A stretch of DNA of 35,774 bases from Candidatus Aenigmatarchaeota archaeon (GCA_016180925.1 JACPAH010000004.1:1-35774), one strand, 5' to 3'. Positions 6,512-15,691 are shown, counted from the stretch's first letter. The notes: generated by a model from the sequence alone, not told the origin. Numbers and translations: made by a program.

Positions 6512-7095
6512 AATACTACGCGCCTGCATTGTGCGGCGTGATTTTTGCCGTGTTCCTGCTGCAGCAGATACCTGGCTTCACCGAGGCCTTCCTGCTTTCC
6601 GGATTCGACAGGCCGTGGACTCTCGTAACATCAGTGTTCCTGCACGGCGACCCGATGCATCTCCTGTCCAATCTTTTCGCCCTGGGCCTGTTCGGCCTTA
6701 TATTCGAGAGCAGGTTCGGCGAGAAAAGGCTGCTTGCAGTCTTCTTTGCGGGCGGCATCGCCTCATCTATAGCGTCGGCGTTCTTTTATGACGCATCGCT
6801 CGGCGCATCGGGGGCTATATTCGCAGTCATAGGGGTCGTCGCGGTGACGATGCCCAGGATGATAGTGTGGAATCTGGGCGTCCCGATGCCCATGATAGTC
6901 GCCGCTATTGTATGGCTTCTGCTCGACGTAGCAGGCGTCTTCTTCCCGAGCAGCACCGCAAACATGGCCCACATAGCGGGCATGATATTCGGGGCTGTCG
7001 TAGGACTTGCGTGGCGAAAGCCCGAAAACCGCAAAGACTCTAGAGCTGTTGACGAAAAAGAAATAGACGAATGGGAGGAGAGGTGGATGGAATGA
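6508..7095 (+). CDS. Rhomboid-family intramembrane serine protease
   Basis: The 195-aa protein has about six membrane segments. The catalytic serine is S101 in LGASGAIFA and the catalytic histidine H155 in MAHIAGMIFG. The oxyanion-side asparagine region is HGDPMHLLSNLFALG, and the W-x-L-V-T-S-V-F-L-H entry loop matches family sequences. It cleaves transmembrane helices of membrane proteins; its substrate is unknown, though membrane-anchored proteases and lipoproteins are encoded nearby. A charged cytoplasmic tail (KPENRKDSRAVDEKEIDEW) follows the last helix. It overlaps both neighbours by four or fewer bases, forming a compact three-gene operon. Confidence 0.9.
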   Translation: MKYYAPALCGVIFAVFLLQQIPGFTEAFLLSGFDRPWTLVTSVFLHGDPMHLLSNLFALGLFGLIFESRFGEKRLLAVFFAGGIASSIASAFFYDASLGASGAIFAVIGVVAVTMPRMIVWNLGVPMPMIVAAIVWLLLDVAGVFFPSSTANMAHIAGMIFGAVVGLAWRKPENRKDSRAVDEKEIDEWEERWME

Positions 7096-7538
7096 AGACT
7101 GACATGACCGTTGCCGGATACTTGATTCATGATGGAAAACTGCTTCTAATATTCCATAAAAAACTCAAGAGATGGCTGCCTATAGGGGGTCATATAGAAA
7201 AAGACGAGATACCTGACGATGCAGTCATCAGAGAAATAAAGGAAGAGACAGAATTGGAAGCCGAAATAGTGAGAAATGACAAGCCAAATACTAGGTGTAA
7301 TGTGAGTAATACAGCTATTCCTTTTCATACAAATGTGCATTCGGTAGGCGACCACGACCATTACTGTTTGTTCTATCTATGCAAAACGAACGACATCAAA
7401 AAACTGAAAATAAACAGCGAGCTGGAAGATTTCAGATGGTTCACAAAAAGTGAACTTGAAAATAGAGATGTATCAGAAGATGTCAGAAATATAGGATTAA
7501 AGGCGTTTGAATTGTACGAGAAAATTCACGCCGATTGA
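7092..7538 (+). CDS. NUDIX hydrolase
   Basis: The 148-aa protein contains a Nudix box: GGHIEKDE, seven residues, then REIKEETEL. The glycine usually found after REUxEE-x is replaced by E, a tolerated variation. NUDIX enzymes hydrolyse nucleoside diphosphates linked to another moiety, often as house-cleaning of damaged nucleotides or capped metabolites. The ATG at 7092 overlaps the rhomboid stop (ATGA); an in-frame start at 7071 would lie inside the rhomboid gene. The gene is AT-richer than its operon partners, which hints at a different origin. Its end overlaps the convergent nuclease gene by 13 nt. The substrate cannot be read from the sequence. Confidence 0.85.
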   Translation: MKTDMTVAGYLIHDGKLLLIFHKKLKRWLPIGGHIEKDEIPDDAVIREIKEETELEAEIVRNDKPNTRCNVSNTAIPFHTNVHSVGDHDHYCLFYLCKTNDIKKLKINSELEDFRWFTKSELENRDVSEDVRNIGLKAFELYEKIHAD

Positions 7539-8020
7539 TTCCACAAACACCCTGTTTTACCGGCTTTTGCCGCCTGCGCTGCCTCTTTCAGGGCATCGTT
7601 GTATCTGGAGTTCGGCTCAATAAAATAGAGATACGCGTAGCCTTCGCGGACAAGAAGCTCGTTCACGAATGTCCCGTTGAGGAATATGTACCGCAGGGAG
7701 CGCTTGTACCTGTCCTTGTCCTCGATATCCCGCTCGACATCGACATCCTTCTTCAGTATAAGCTCCTTCAGCCTCTCGGTGGCTTCCTTGTAACATTCCT
7801 GGCCGCGCTCCGGCGTGTCTATGCCGAGCAGGCGGACGCTTTCCCCGCTTTCAAGAACGACGGTGTCGCCGTCCACGACTCTCGTCACAAGATATGTTTC
7901 TCTTGGATGCGCAAGAGCTTCGCCGCTTACGGCATATCCCGACGGACCGGAAAGATAAAGAAATAATGCAACAGCCATCACTGCAATAACCGCAACAGCA
8001 ACCGCAATAACTGCCCTCAT
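7526..8020 (-). CDS. Secreted/anchored thermonuclease (staphylococcal nuclease homologue)
   Basis: The 164-aa protein begins with a hydrophobic signal or anchor (residues ~2-25) followed by an SNase domain. Signature segments are VVDGDTVVLESGESVRLLGIDTPE, with the Ca2+-binding aspartates and active-site arginine, DKDRYKRSLRYIF with the second arginine, and GYAYLYFIEPNSRY. It would degrade DNA or RNA outside the cell in a Ca2+-dependent way. Its ATG overlaps the subtilase stop (ATGA), so the nuclease and protease are co-expressed, consistent with external polymer scavenging or defence. A C-terminal CLW tail ends the domain normally. Confidence 0.9.
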   Translation of the reverse strand: MRAVIAVAVAVIAVMAVALFLYLSGPSGYAVSGEALAHPRETYLVTRVVDGDTVVLESGESVRLLGIDTPERGQECYKEATERLKELILKKDVDVERDIEDKDRYKRSLRYIFLNGTFVNELLVREGYAYLYFIEPNSRYNDALKEAAQAAKAGKTGCLWNQSA

Positions 8021-11000
8021 GACGACACCTTGGATTTCTTGTCTTTAATCCTTGTGTGGTGCGGCTTTGTCCTTACAGAAAGATAAGCGACAACTGCCAC
8101 AACCACAATGCCGGCCGATATTGCAATAATTTCCACGTTCCCTATTCCTTCCGGTTCCACCGGCGCCGCGGGGCATTCGTCAACCACTGTGGCATTAACA
8201 GGGACATCACAAGTGCTGTTGTACATCACGCAGGAGCCATTGGACATCACGAAGGTCGTGGCATTGAGGCACAGGACGACAGGCTTCTCCTCCGTCTTGT
8301 TATGGGTTACATTGACCACTGGCGGCGGCTGTTCTGTCTTGTTCTGCACGGGCGTCGACGATGCGCCCCCTCCGCCACCCGAGCTGGATGATGAAGACGG
8401 CGATGAAGGGGTTGACGGCGCGCTGTAGGTGAAGGTGACGGTGCTGTGGTTTGCGTTTCCGGAAGAATCGTTGGCGCCGACGATTATCGTATTCGAGCCT
8501 GATGCCGCTATGAAAGTGACGTTCCGGCAGCTGCCAAGCGTTGAATTGCCGTCGGAGTTCAGCTTATACCAGCATGAATCAATGACGACATTGTCGCCGG
8601 CAGTGAAATTGAGGGATATGTTTGAAGATGTGTACGTCCCGGATGGCGACTGCACCCCGAGTTCTGGGGCCTTCGTGTCGTTGCCCGCCGCCGCACCGGA
8701 GAAGCCGGAAAGATAGAGGGAAGTACTGTTCGCCGACAGGACAAAGCATGGAGTGTTGTTCCTGGCCGAGTTGCATTCCGTCGTGAATCTCGTCATGTTC
8801 GGCTGCTGCGGCGTGCCGTTCATGTAATAGTATATCCTGTAGAGTCTGGGGAACGAGACGTATGCCGTGTAGTTCTCCGCAAGAAAACTGTTCAGGTTGA
8901 CCCATACGTAATCGTCCACAACGCCGCCGGCGGACGTGAAATTCGACGTGACATTGTCCAGAGTTATGTTTCTTGTGACATTGACGACATTGGAAGTGTT
9001 GGCCTGGTACCACGTGAAGTTCAATATCTCGGCGACAAGGCCGCTCGTGTTGAACCTGAATGTATAAGACTCGTCAGCAAGCACGTTGTTAATGTCGGCC
9101 AGCTGGCCCGCCGAATTGATGAAGGTAAAATTCGACGACGATGCATTTGCAGTGCTATTTATATTTTGTATGAACGACGTCTCGTTCCTCGTTATGTTGA
9201 TGAAGAGCCAGCGCGTTCCCGACATATTCACGTTGCCTCCCCTGTCCTGGAGCGTCACATTGAACGTATAATTGCCGTGAGTGAGATTGGCGGTGAAATT
9301 GGCAGACGTTCCGGACAGCGTCATGTTATAAAGGGTCCCGTTCAGGTTCAGCACCGAGGAGTTGAGGAAATCAGATGACGTTACATTCACCGTCAGGTTC
9401 CTCGTTGTGGTGAAGCTCTCGTTGTTTGGAGTGGGGCTCTGGAGGATGACAGAAGGCGGCACCAGGTCAACGCTGAAAAAGACTATGCTGGAATTCTCGT
9501 TTCCGAGGGTGTCGTTGGCAAGGACAGTTATGTTGTTTTGGCCCGTTTTAGCAATGAAAGTAATATTGCGGCATTGCGTGAGATTTGTTCTTTCATCATT
9601 GGTGGTGTTCATGAACCAGCACAGGTCGAGGCCGTTGTTCGCGCTTGCAGAGAAATTGAGCGTTATATTGGTGTAATTGTATGTCAGGTTGGAGGGCGAC
9701 GTTATATTCACGACAGGCCTTATGTCCGTGCTGAAAAATATCTGGGTGGTGTTTATGTTCCCCCTGCTGTCGTTGGCGGAAACGTTTATTTCATTGAAGG
9801 CATCGATGGCTGCTATAAATGTTATGTTGGTGCAGCCCAGGCTGATGTTCGAGCCCGTCGAATTCGTATACCAGCACTTGTCGAGGGATATCTCATCCCC
9901 AACGGTATAATTTATCGATATGTTTGTGGTGAAATAGGTCTGGTTCACCGGGGACGTCACGTTTATCGAGGGCGCCTTCGTGTCTATGTCAAGGAGGGCC
10001 GCAAATATGTTTATCCTGGTGAAGTTGAGCTGCGTGACAGTATCCTGTATGAGCCGCCCTGTCCTGTTGAACGCGTCGAGTATGGCCGAAGGGAGCATTA
10101 CAGTCCCGTTCTCCAGGCGCTTGTACTGCCGTAAAATAGCGAAGGCGCCAGAAACGTGCGGTGCTGACATCGAGGTTCCGCTGTTTGTGGTGACGCCTCC
10201 TGCAACGCTGAGGGACGTTATGACGGAGCCCGGAGCCAGGAGGTCGAGGGCAGCCGCCCTGTTGGTGAAACATGATATAACGTCGGCCGCCGTCGTTGAG
10301 TCGGTGCACGAAGCCGATGACCATGTTTTTGAGCCGACATCGGCATCGTACACGGAGCCCACGGCGGTCGCATTTTTTATGCAGGCTGGGGAAGACATGA
10401 TGCCGCTCGTGTCGCCGTTGTTCCCCGAAGCCGCTATGATTGATATGTTATTGAACGTGGCGTTGTTTATGGCGCCTGTCAGGTTGACCTCGCCGGCGCC
10501 GCCGTCAAAGCTGGCGTCGCAGAATCCCGAATACCTGTCCGACGTCCCGAGGCTCATGCTTATCACCGATATGTTGAACAGAGTCGCATTGTTGGTGCAC
10601 CAGCGCATGGCGGACTCGACTTCCGCCATCGTCCCGGCGCCGCCGGTGGAGTTGAAAACGCGCATCGACACTATACTGGCGCCCGGGGCGACGCCCCTGT
10701 AAGTCCCGTTCATGGAAGCGGCGATGCCGGCAACGTGGGTACCGTGGCCGTATGTATCGTTGAAATCCGTGTTTTCCGCCGTACAGCTTTCGTTGGCGCA
10801 ATAATTATAGCCGCCTATGACCTTCCCTGAGAGGCTTGGGTGGGAAGCATTGACACCGGTGTCTATGACGCATATGGTTTCGCCTGTGCCGTTGATTTTC
10901 GTCCCGGTCACGGAAAAGTTCCACACCGAAGTGGCGTTCACAAGCGGCGCCGATTCCGCCAGAAAAGGCACGACTATAGGAACGAGAGTAACGCTGGAGA

Positions 11001-11232
11001 CGCCGGGCGAGTTTTTCAGCTCCTCAAATTCATCCATGGTGACAGCGGCTATGAAACTGCTGTCCGAGACGTTCCTTATCTCCTGTATTCCGACGCTGCC
11101 AACGGCATTTTCCGTTACTATGACCTTCACTATTTCCCTTTCCTCAAAGGCGTCCTCTATATCCGGGTCTATGAAAGCCAGGGAAGTGTTGGATACCAAA
11201 ATGATAATGACCGCGACAAAAAAGACTCTCAT
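8017..11232 (-). CDS. Large cell-surface subtilisin-like (S8) protease
   Basis: The 1071-aa protein has a signal peptide (1-19), an I9-type propeptide (about 33-90) and an S8 domain with D124 (CVIDTGVN), H163 (GHGTHVAGI), oxyanion N271 (AASGNNGD) and S354 (SGTSMSAPHV). After the catalytic domain come Ig-like repeats of about 85-100 aa: two near 420-600, a divergent one, and another near 865-950. Each carries a CWY or CWF motif, a NITFIA-type strand and an AND-x-x-GN turn. These are rich in N-x-S/T sequons. A Ser/Gly linker, a cysteine-bearing segment and a C-terminal transmembrane helix with a basic tail (VRTKPHHTRIK) anchor it to the membrane. It probably degrades external proteins. Confidence 0.92.
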   Translation of the reverse strand: MRVFFVAVIIILVSNTSLAFIDPDIEDAFEEREIVKVIVTENAVGSVGIQEIRNVSDSSFIAAVTMDEFEELKNSPGVSSVTLVPIVVPFLAESAPLVNATSVWNFSVTGTKINGTGETICVIDTGVNASHPSLSGKVIGGYNYCANESCTAENTDFNDTYGHGTHVAGIAASMNGTYRGVAPGASIVSMRVFNSTGGAGTMAEVESAMRWCTNNATLFNISVISMSLGTSDRYSGFCDASFDGGAGEVNLTGAINNATFNNISIIAASGNNGDTSGIMSSPACIKNATAVGSVYDADVGSKTWSSASCTDSTTAADVISCFTNRAAALDLLAPGSVITSLSVAGGVTTNSGTSMSAPHVSGAFAILRQYKRLENGTVMLPSAILDAFNRTGRLIQDTVTQLNFTRINIFAALLDIDTKAPSINVTSPVNQTYFTTNISINYTVGDEISLDKCWYTNSTGSNISLGCTNITFIAAIDAFNEINVSANDSRGNINTTQIFFSTDIRPVVNITSPSNLTYNYTNITLNFSASANNGLDLCWFMNTTNDERTNLTQCRNITFIAKTGQNNITVLANDTLGNENSSIVFFSVDLVPPSVILQSPTPNNESFTTTRNLTVNVTSSDFLNSSVLNLNGTLYNMTLSGTSANFTANLTHGNYTFNVTLQDRGGNVNMSGTRWLFINITRNETSFIQNINSTANASSSNFTFINSAGQLADINNVLADESYTFRFNTSGLVAEILNFTWYQANTSNVVNVTRNITLDNVTSNFTSAGGVVDDYVWVNLNSFLAENYTAYVSFPRLYRIYYYMNGTPQQPNMTRFTTECNSARNNTPCFVLSANSTSLYLSGFSGAAAGNDTKAPELGVQSPSGTYTSSNISLNFTAGDNVVIDSCWYKLNSDGNSTLGSCRNVTFIAASGSNTIIVGANDSSGNANHSTVTFTYSAPSTPSSPSSSSSSGGGGGASSTPVQNKTEQPPPVVNVTHNKTEEKPVVLCLNATTFVMSNGSCVMYNSTCDVPVNATVVDECPAAPVEPEGIGNVEIIAISAGIVVVAVVAYLSVRTKPHHTRIKDKKSKVSS

Positions 11233-11251
11233 GATTTATATAATCCGGACA

Positions 11252-11264
11252 TTAAACTAAATAC
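11252..11264. promoter_or_regulatory. AT-rich element shared by divergent start codons
   Basis: TTAAACTAAATAC lies 20-32 nt from the subtilase ATG on one strand and 21-33 nt from the coiled-coil gene ATG on the other. It could serve as a TATA box in both directions. Confidence 0.4.
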
Positions 11265-11284
11265 TTTTCCGTCATAATTAAAAA

Positions 11285-12520
11285 ATGCTAGGGCTTTTCA
11301 AACAGGGCCGTGCAGAGGTGGAGCTTGAAGGCCTCGAAAGGTTCATGTCCGATTCCTTCGCCGGTGATATAGAGAACAGCGGAAAGAAGATGTCAAGGCT
11401 GGAGGACGAGAGCCTCTCGGTAATCGAGTCCCTTAAGAAATCCGTAGAAGAGCTGAGGTCCATAGAAAATGCCAGCACCTTCACCAGCGTGCTAAAAAAC
11501 AGGTACTGCGACAAGAGCATGGAAGCTGCGAGCTCTGTTTCGAAGCCGCCGGAAGACTACGTCTCAAGAAAACTGTTCTCTGATTCCCTGGCCGCGGCAA
11601 TAAGCGAAATAAGCAACATAGACATAAAGGAATTCAGGCATCTCGGGGCTTTCAGCATAAAGATGTCGAAAATATCGTCATATGTATCACAGCTGAAAAA
11701 GCTTCATTCGTCGTACGCTTCCATCCTGAAAAGCTCGCGCCTGGAAGACGTCTTCGCCGCCGGGGCGTCTGTCAGGAACTTAACAGCCAAATATGATAAA
11801 TGCGCCTCCCTCCGCGATGAGGTGAAAAAGAGCGGGAAATCCGCCGAATTCATCGGGAACAGCCTGAAATCCCTCAAGATACGGATTCATGAGCTGGAAA
11901 AAAAGATAGAGGAGGCCGGGTCAAAAACCCAGAGCGTTTATGACGACGAGAAAAGGAAGGACATGATAGAGACTTCGCTGTCGACGGAATTCGGCTCCCT
12001 GGAGAGGAGCATAAGAAAATTCCTCCACGATTGTGAGGACATGATAGAGAAGGGTGACACCGAAACGATGAAGCTGTACGCGGAAAACCCCGGGAGCGCC
12101 TTCCTCAGGCACGACGACGGCTCGGTATTCAGGCGGAACGTGATAAAGATGAGGGAGGCCATATCATCCGGCAGGCTGAAGAGCGACGACAGCCTCGAAA
12201 AGATTGACAGGATGATAAGGAGAATGGACTTTTTCCTTGCAATGAAGAAGGAGCATTCGGATATCAGCAAATCGCTGGAAAAGCTCCTCCTGAAGGCGGA
12301 AAGCGCAAAGAAACCCATAATGAATCAGAAACAGGACGCGGAAAGGCAGGCTGAAGCCCTCTCATCCGAGCTGGAAAAAATCTCCGAAAGCGAGAGGAGG
12401 ATGTCGTCCGAAATCAGGCAACTCACAGAGGAAATAAGGTCCGGCATGGAAAAGCTTTCGTCGTGGTCGTCGGAGAAGACGGGCAAAAGGATAGAAATAA
12501 AGCATTCATTTATCCTGTGA
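11285..12520 (+). CDS. Coiled-coil protein of unknown function (411 aa)
   Basis: I do not recognise a family with certainty. The protein is soluble, strongly charged and predicted largely helical. Heptad-like stretches lie at about 25-70, 190-240 and 320-400, the last carrying EALSSELEKISESERRMSSEI. There is no signal peptide or membrane segment, no Walker motif, and few cysteines (two). It starts at an ATG divergent from the subtilase with a shared AT-rich promoter element, and its end overlaps the convergent Lon-like protease gene by 11 nt. A structural or scaffold role is possible, for example in chromosome or cell-shape organisation, but nothing in the sequence proves one. Confidence 0.8.
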   Translation: MLGLFKQGRAEVELEGLERFMSDSFAGDIENSGKKMSRLEDESLSVIESLKKSVEELRSIENASTFTSVLKNRYCDKSMEAASSVSKPPEDYVSRKLFSDSLAAAISEISNIDIKEFRHLGAFSIKMSKISSYVSQLKKLHSSYASILKSSRLEDVFAAGASVRNLTAKYDKCASLRDEVKKSGKSAEFIGNSLKSLKIRIHELEKKIEEAGSKTQSVYDDEKRKDMIETSLSTEFGSLERSIRKFLHDCEDMIEKGDTETMKLYAENPGSAFLRHDDGSVFRRNVIKMREAISSGRLKSDDSLEKIDRMIRRMDFFLAMKKEHSDISKSLEKLLLKAESAKKPIMNQKQDAERQAEALSSELEKISESERRMSSEIRQLTEEIRSGMEKLSSWSSEKTGKRIEIKHSFIL

Positions 12521-13271
12521 CGCCATCCTCACGCATACCGTAATACAGCTCCATGAGCTCTTCTATGGTGCCGGCCTCCACGATTGTCATGTTGAGCGGG
12601 CCGCTCACGCTCACCTTCTCCCTGACGTACCTGACACTGCATACTGTGACGGAACCGTATTCAGTGCATTCCCTTTCCCTCCTTGATATCGTGTCCTCCG
12701 ACTGTCCGGAAGGCACTATGAAGATTTCCGCGCCGGCGGCCTTCGCCGCCATGGCCTTCTCCTCTATGGCCCCGACCGAGCCTATGGCGCCGCTGTCCTC
12801 TATCGTCCCGGTCATCATAATCCTGCTGTCCGCCTGGCTGCCGCTAAGTGCCAGAATTACTGAAGCAGCCATGGCCGAACCGGCTGAAGGCCCTTCAATA
12901 ATCGTCGCGTTGACCTTGAGGGTGAATATGACATCTATCATCCCCGAATCGAGCTTCATGTAATCGGCCGCGACCTTGACAGCCGTCCTGGAGGAGAACT
13001 GGGTGTCTATCTGCGACAGGATATTGTCGACATTCACAAGTATCCTTCCGGTACCGGGCTTGACGGTCGTGAAAAGCGTCCCGATGACGCCGTTGTTCTC
13101 CGCATCAACGGCGGGTATCCCCACAACAACGGAATACTCGGAAATCTCAACCGGCTCTTCAGCCGGCCGGGCCGGCATGAAAGATATCCCGAGTATCGCC
13201 CCCACGAGGAATATGGCCGCGACTATGAAAATGAAATCGTTCCTCTTCATCCTTATCTCGTTCCGTCTCAT
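12510..13271 (-). CDS. Membrane-anchored Lon-like (S16) serine protease
   Basis: The 253-aa protein has a short basic N-terminus, one transmembrane helix (about 12-32) and an S16 protease fold. The catalytic dyad is visible: S129 in IIEGPSAGSAM and K172 in IEEKAMAAKAAGA, with the intervening MTGTIEDSGAIGSVG strand-turn of Lon. No AAA+ ATPase module is attached, so it is an ATP-independent stand-alone form, presumably facing outward. The ATG at 13271 overlaps the upstream stop (TGATG), preferred over a TTG two codons earlier. It follows the bifunctional-nuclease-domain gene in an operon. Two cysteines in the ECTEYGSVTVCS loop could form a disulfide. Confidence 0.85.
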   Translation of the reverse strand: MRRNEIRMKRNDFIFIVAAIFLVGAILGISFMPARPAEEPVEISEYSVVVGIPAVDAENNGVIGTLFTTVKPGTGRILVNVDNILSQIDTQFSSRTAVKVAADYMKLDSGMIDVIFTLKVNATIIEGPSAGSAMAASVILALSGSQADSRIMMTGTIEDSGAIGSVGAIEEKAMAAKAAGAEIFIVPSGQSEDTISRRERECTEYGSVTVCSVRYVREKVSVSGPLNMTIVEAGTIEELMELYYGMREDGVTG

Positions 13272-13783
13272 CAGCAAACCCTCACCGACTTCTCCGCGAA
13301 AAGACTGCCGTCGAAATATACCGGCAGGTTCTGGCGCAGGGCAAGCGCTATCGAGTCGCTGGGCCTCGCGTCCAGGACAAGGATGTCGTCGCCCCTCCTC
13401 ATCGTGAGCGTCGCATAGTATATCTCATCCTCATACCTGTCTATCTTCACCTGCAACAGCTTCACCCCGAAGTTGTCGAGCACGTCCTTCATTATATCCT
13501 GCGTCAGCGGCCGGACGGACCACGCGCCATGGAGACCGTTGTATATGGCGAGAGACTGGTCGGCCGTGACATCGAAAGCCACGCGCCTGCATGAATTATC
13601 AAGCCTGACATTCGGCGGCTCCATTGAGACATCGACCTCCACGAGCCCGTCGAAGGACACCCCGTAAGGCGACAATTTCACCACGTCGGATACGGCCAGA
13701 TGATGGATGTATCCCACGTAAACACCGCCCGAGAATGCCGCGACTGCTGCCAGCACAATAGCCAGGAGGATTCTTCCTTTCAT
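13271..13783 (-). CDS. Bifunctional nuclease (BFN/DUF151) domain protein, membrane-anchored
   Basis: The 170-aa protein has an N-terminal membrane anchor (about 4-25) and a BFN domain. The diagnostic RPSDSIALALRQNLPVYF lies near the C-terminus, preceded by the beta-rich YYATLTMRRGDDILVLDA. Plant and bacterial BFN proteins have reported RNase and DNase activity; for archaeal members the role is unknown. The anchored form here suggests an activity outside or at the membrane. Two cysteines (one in DNSCRRVAFD, one at the C-terminus) are present. Its stop overlaps the Lon-like protease start, so the two are coupled. A TATA-like CTATAATAAGCG lies 20-31 nt upstream of the ATG. Confidence 0.82.
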   Translation of the reverse strand: MKGRILLAIVLAAVAAFSGGVYVGYIHHLAVSDVVKLSPYGVSFDGLVEVDVSMEPPNVRLDNSCRRVAFDVTADQSLAIYNGLHGAWSVRPLTQDIMKDVLDNFGVKLLQVKIDRYEDEIYYATLTMRRGDDILVLDARPSDSIALALRQNLPVYFDGSLFAEKSVRVC

Positions 13784-13828
13784 CAGATTAGATTAGAAAC
13801 AACGCTTATTATAGTTTCGGTCGCAATC

Positions 13829-15673
13829 CTAATTCTTCCTTCCCCACATGTACCAGTAATCCGTGAAAAGCCTCCTCTCCTTCCTTATGTCCAGGGAAAC
13901 ATTCCCCGGGAAGAGCTTACGGACGCTTTCCTCGTCCTTCAGGAATTCGGGGGCGGGAAAAATGAAGCTCCGCCCGAAGCTGAGGAACGAGAATCGGCCG
14001 CCCTTTTTTAGCATCCTGACAAGCTTTCTCACCGGCACGTGCGGGTAATCGAGGTGCTCCAAAACCCCGACGGCAGAGACCGCGTCGAAAGTTCCCGGAG
14101 GAAAGGCGAGCTCATGGGACTTGATGAAAATGACGTTGTCAAAGCCAGTTTTCTTCACGGCCTTTTTCATCTGGCCGGCGCTTATGTCGACCGCCACCAC
14201 TTTCGCTGCCTTCGAAGAAACGGCCCTGGTGGTGAAGCCGGAGCCGCATCCGAAATCCAGCGCGACGGATTTCTTAGAAAGCCCCATTCTTGAGACGACC
14301 TTCGACTCCTCCCTCTTCGAATACCACCTGGAGAACAGCATGTCCCAGAAGAACGATATCCTGTCGTAGAATTTCTCCGTGAAGCTGCTGTCGCTCTGGA
14401 GCTTTATCAGGATGTAAAGCGGTATCCCGAAAAGAAGGAAGAATATTCCCATCGCAAGCGAATACACGGCGTTCTCGACCTCGTGAATCCACATGTATAG
14501 AAGAAGAACGTTGAACGCCATTATGGCGAAAGGCCCGGCCCTCCCGAAGGGCGCCCTGAAATAGCGCTTCGCATCGGGCATCGTGCGCCTCAGCTTCGCC
14601 ACGGAAAGCACCACGCACGAATACATTATCATCGCAAGGGGGAGCAGAAGCCACAGTATCGACGTGAAGTCGCCCAGGGCCACGACAGTGACGAATATGG
14701 TCACCGCAGCCTGGAAGATGATTGCATTGTGCGGGGTCTTGTATCTCGGATGCACCTTCGAGAAGGAAGGCGGAAGAACCCTGTCGCGCGACATCGCGTA
14801 AAGAAGGCGCGGCGACGACACTATCCACGAGGCGGCCGTGCCTATAAGCGGCATGAAAACAAGCAGCATGAATATTCCGAGGAACTCTTTCGGAAAGATT
14901 TCAGAGGCCACGAGAAGCGAGGAATTCTCGCTTTCCCCCATCCTGCCCGAGCCCAGCACCCCTATCGACACGAAGACAAAAAGAAGCGAAAGAAGTGACA
15001 TCACAACAGTGGAAAGCACGAGCATCTTCGGAATGACCTTCCTCGCATTCTTCACTTCTTCCGTTAGATAAGTGGCTATCTCCCACCCGAAGAACGTCTC
15101 GGATATGAAATAAAGGGCTATCAGGACCGACGCGAGCGGAAACGCGAAAAACGGCTCGAAATTGGCCGGATTCACCTCAAGCGAGCCCGGGACTATCACG
15201 ACGAGTATGGAAACCATCGTTATGAGGCCGAAGAAAACCAGGAGCTTCGATGCCCAGTCTATGCCGCGGTAGCTGACAAAATTGAAGAGCAGTATTATCG
15301 CCACGGAATACGTGATGTTGAAGATGAAGTCTGCCGACGGGAAGAGGAATTTAAGGGAGCCGACCACCAGCATGGCTATCGTGATGTTGGCGATTATCCA
15401 CGATACCCATCCCACAAGGAACGAAGGAAACTCCCCGAACGCCCTCTTGACGTACTCATAGACGCCCCCCGACTTGGGGAACATGGAGACGAGCTCGGCA
15501 AAATAGCATGCTATGAAGACCGATACAACCGCCATTATCGCCCACGATATCAGCGATTCAGCCCCCGCATAGCGGGCGCCTATCGAAGGGAGAAAATAAA
15601 TCCCAGTCCCGATTATGCCGTTTACCATCAAGAGGAAAAGCGTCTTCCTCCCTATGCTCTGCTTCAGTCCCAT
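13829..15673 (-). CDS. APC amino-acid permease fused to a class I SAM methyltransferase
   Basis: This is one uninterrupted 614-codon frame. Residues 1-425 are an APC-superfamily permease: about 12 membrane segments, the N-terminal NGIIGTGIYFLPS, the PKSGGVYEYVKRAFGE loop and the ETFFGWEIATYLTEEVKNAR segment. After a short linker, residues 440-614 form a Rossmann methyltransferase with motif I LDFGCGSGF (472-480), VVAVDISAGQM (492-502), the post-motif FDAVSAVGVLEHLDYPH and LKKGGRFSFLSF. The permease half probably imports an amino acid. The methyltransferase half would lie on the cytoplasmic side with unknown substrate. No in-frame stop or internal promoter separates them. Confidence 0.88.
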   Translation of the reverse strand: MGLKQSIGRKTLFLLMVNGIIGTGIYFLPSIGARYAGAESLISWAIMAVVSVFIACYFAELVSMFPKSGGVYEYVKRAFGEFPSFLVGWVSWIIANITIAMLVVGSLKFLFPSADFIFNITYSVAIILLFNFVSYRGIDWASKLLVFFGLITMVSILVVIVPGSLEVNPANFEPFFAFPLASVLIALYFISETFFGWEIATYLTEEVKNARKVIPKMLVLSTVVMSLLSLLFVFVSIGVLGSGRMGESENSSLLVASEIFPKEFLGIFMLLVFMPLIGTAASWIVSSPRLLYAMSRDRVLPPSFSKVHPRYKTPHNAIIFQAAVTIFVTVVALGDFTSILWLLLPLAMIMYSCVVLSVAKLRRTMPDAKRYFRAPFGRAGPFAIMAFNVLLLYMWIHEVENAVYSLAMGIFFLLFGIPLYILIKLQSDSSFTEKFYDRISFFWDMLFSRWYSKREESKVVSRMGLSKKSVALDFGCGSGFTTRAVSSKAAKVVAVDISAGQMKKAVKKTGFDNVIFIKSHELAFPPGTFDAVSAVGVLEHLDYPHVPVRKLVRMLKKGGRFSFLSFGRSFIFPAPEFLKDEESVRKLFPGNVSLDIRKERRLFTDYWYMWGRKN

Positions 15674-15691
15674 AGAATTATTGTAAACCAG

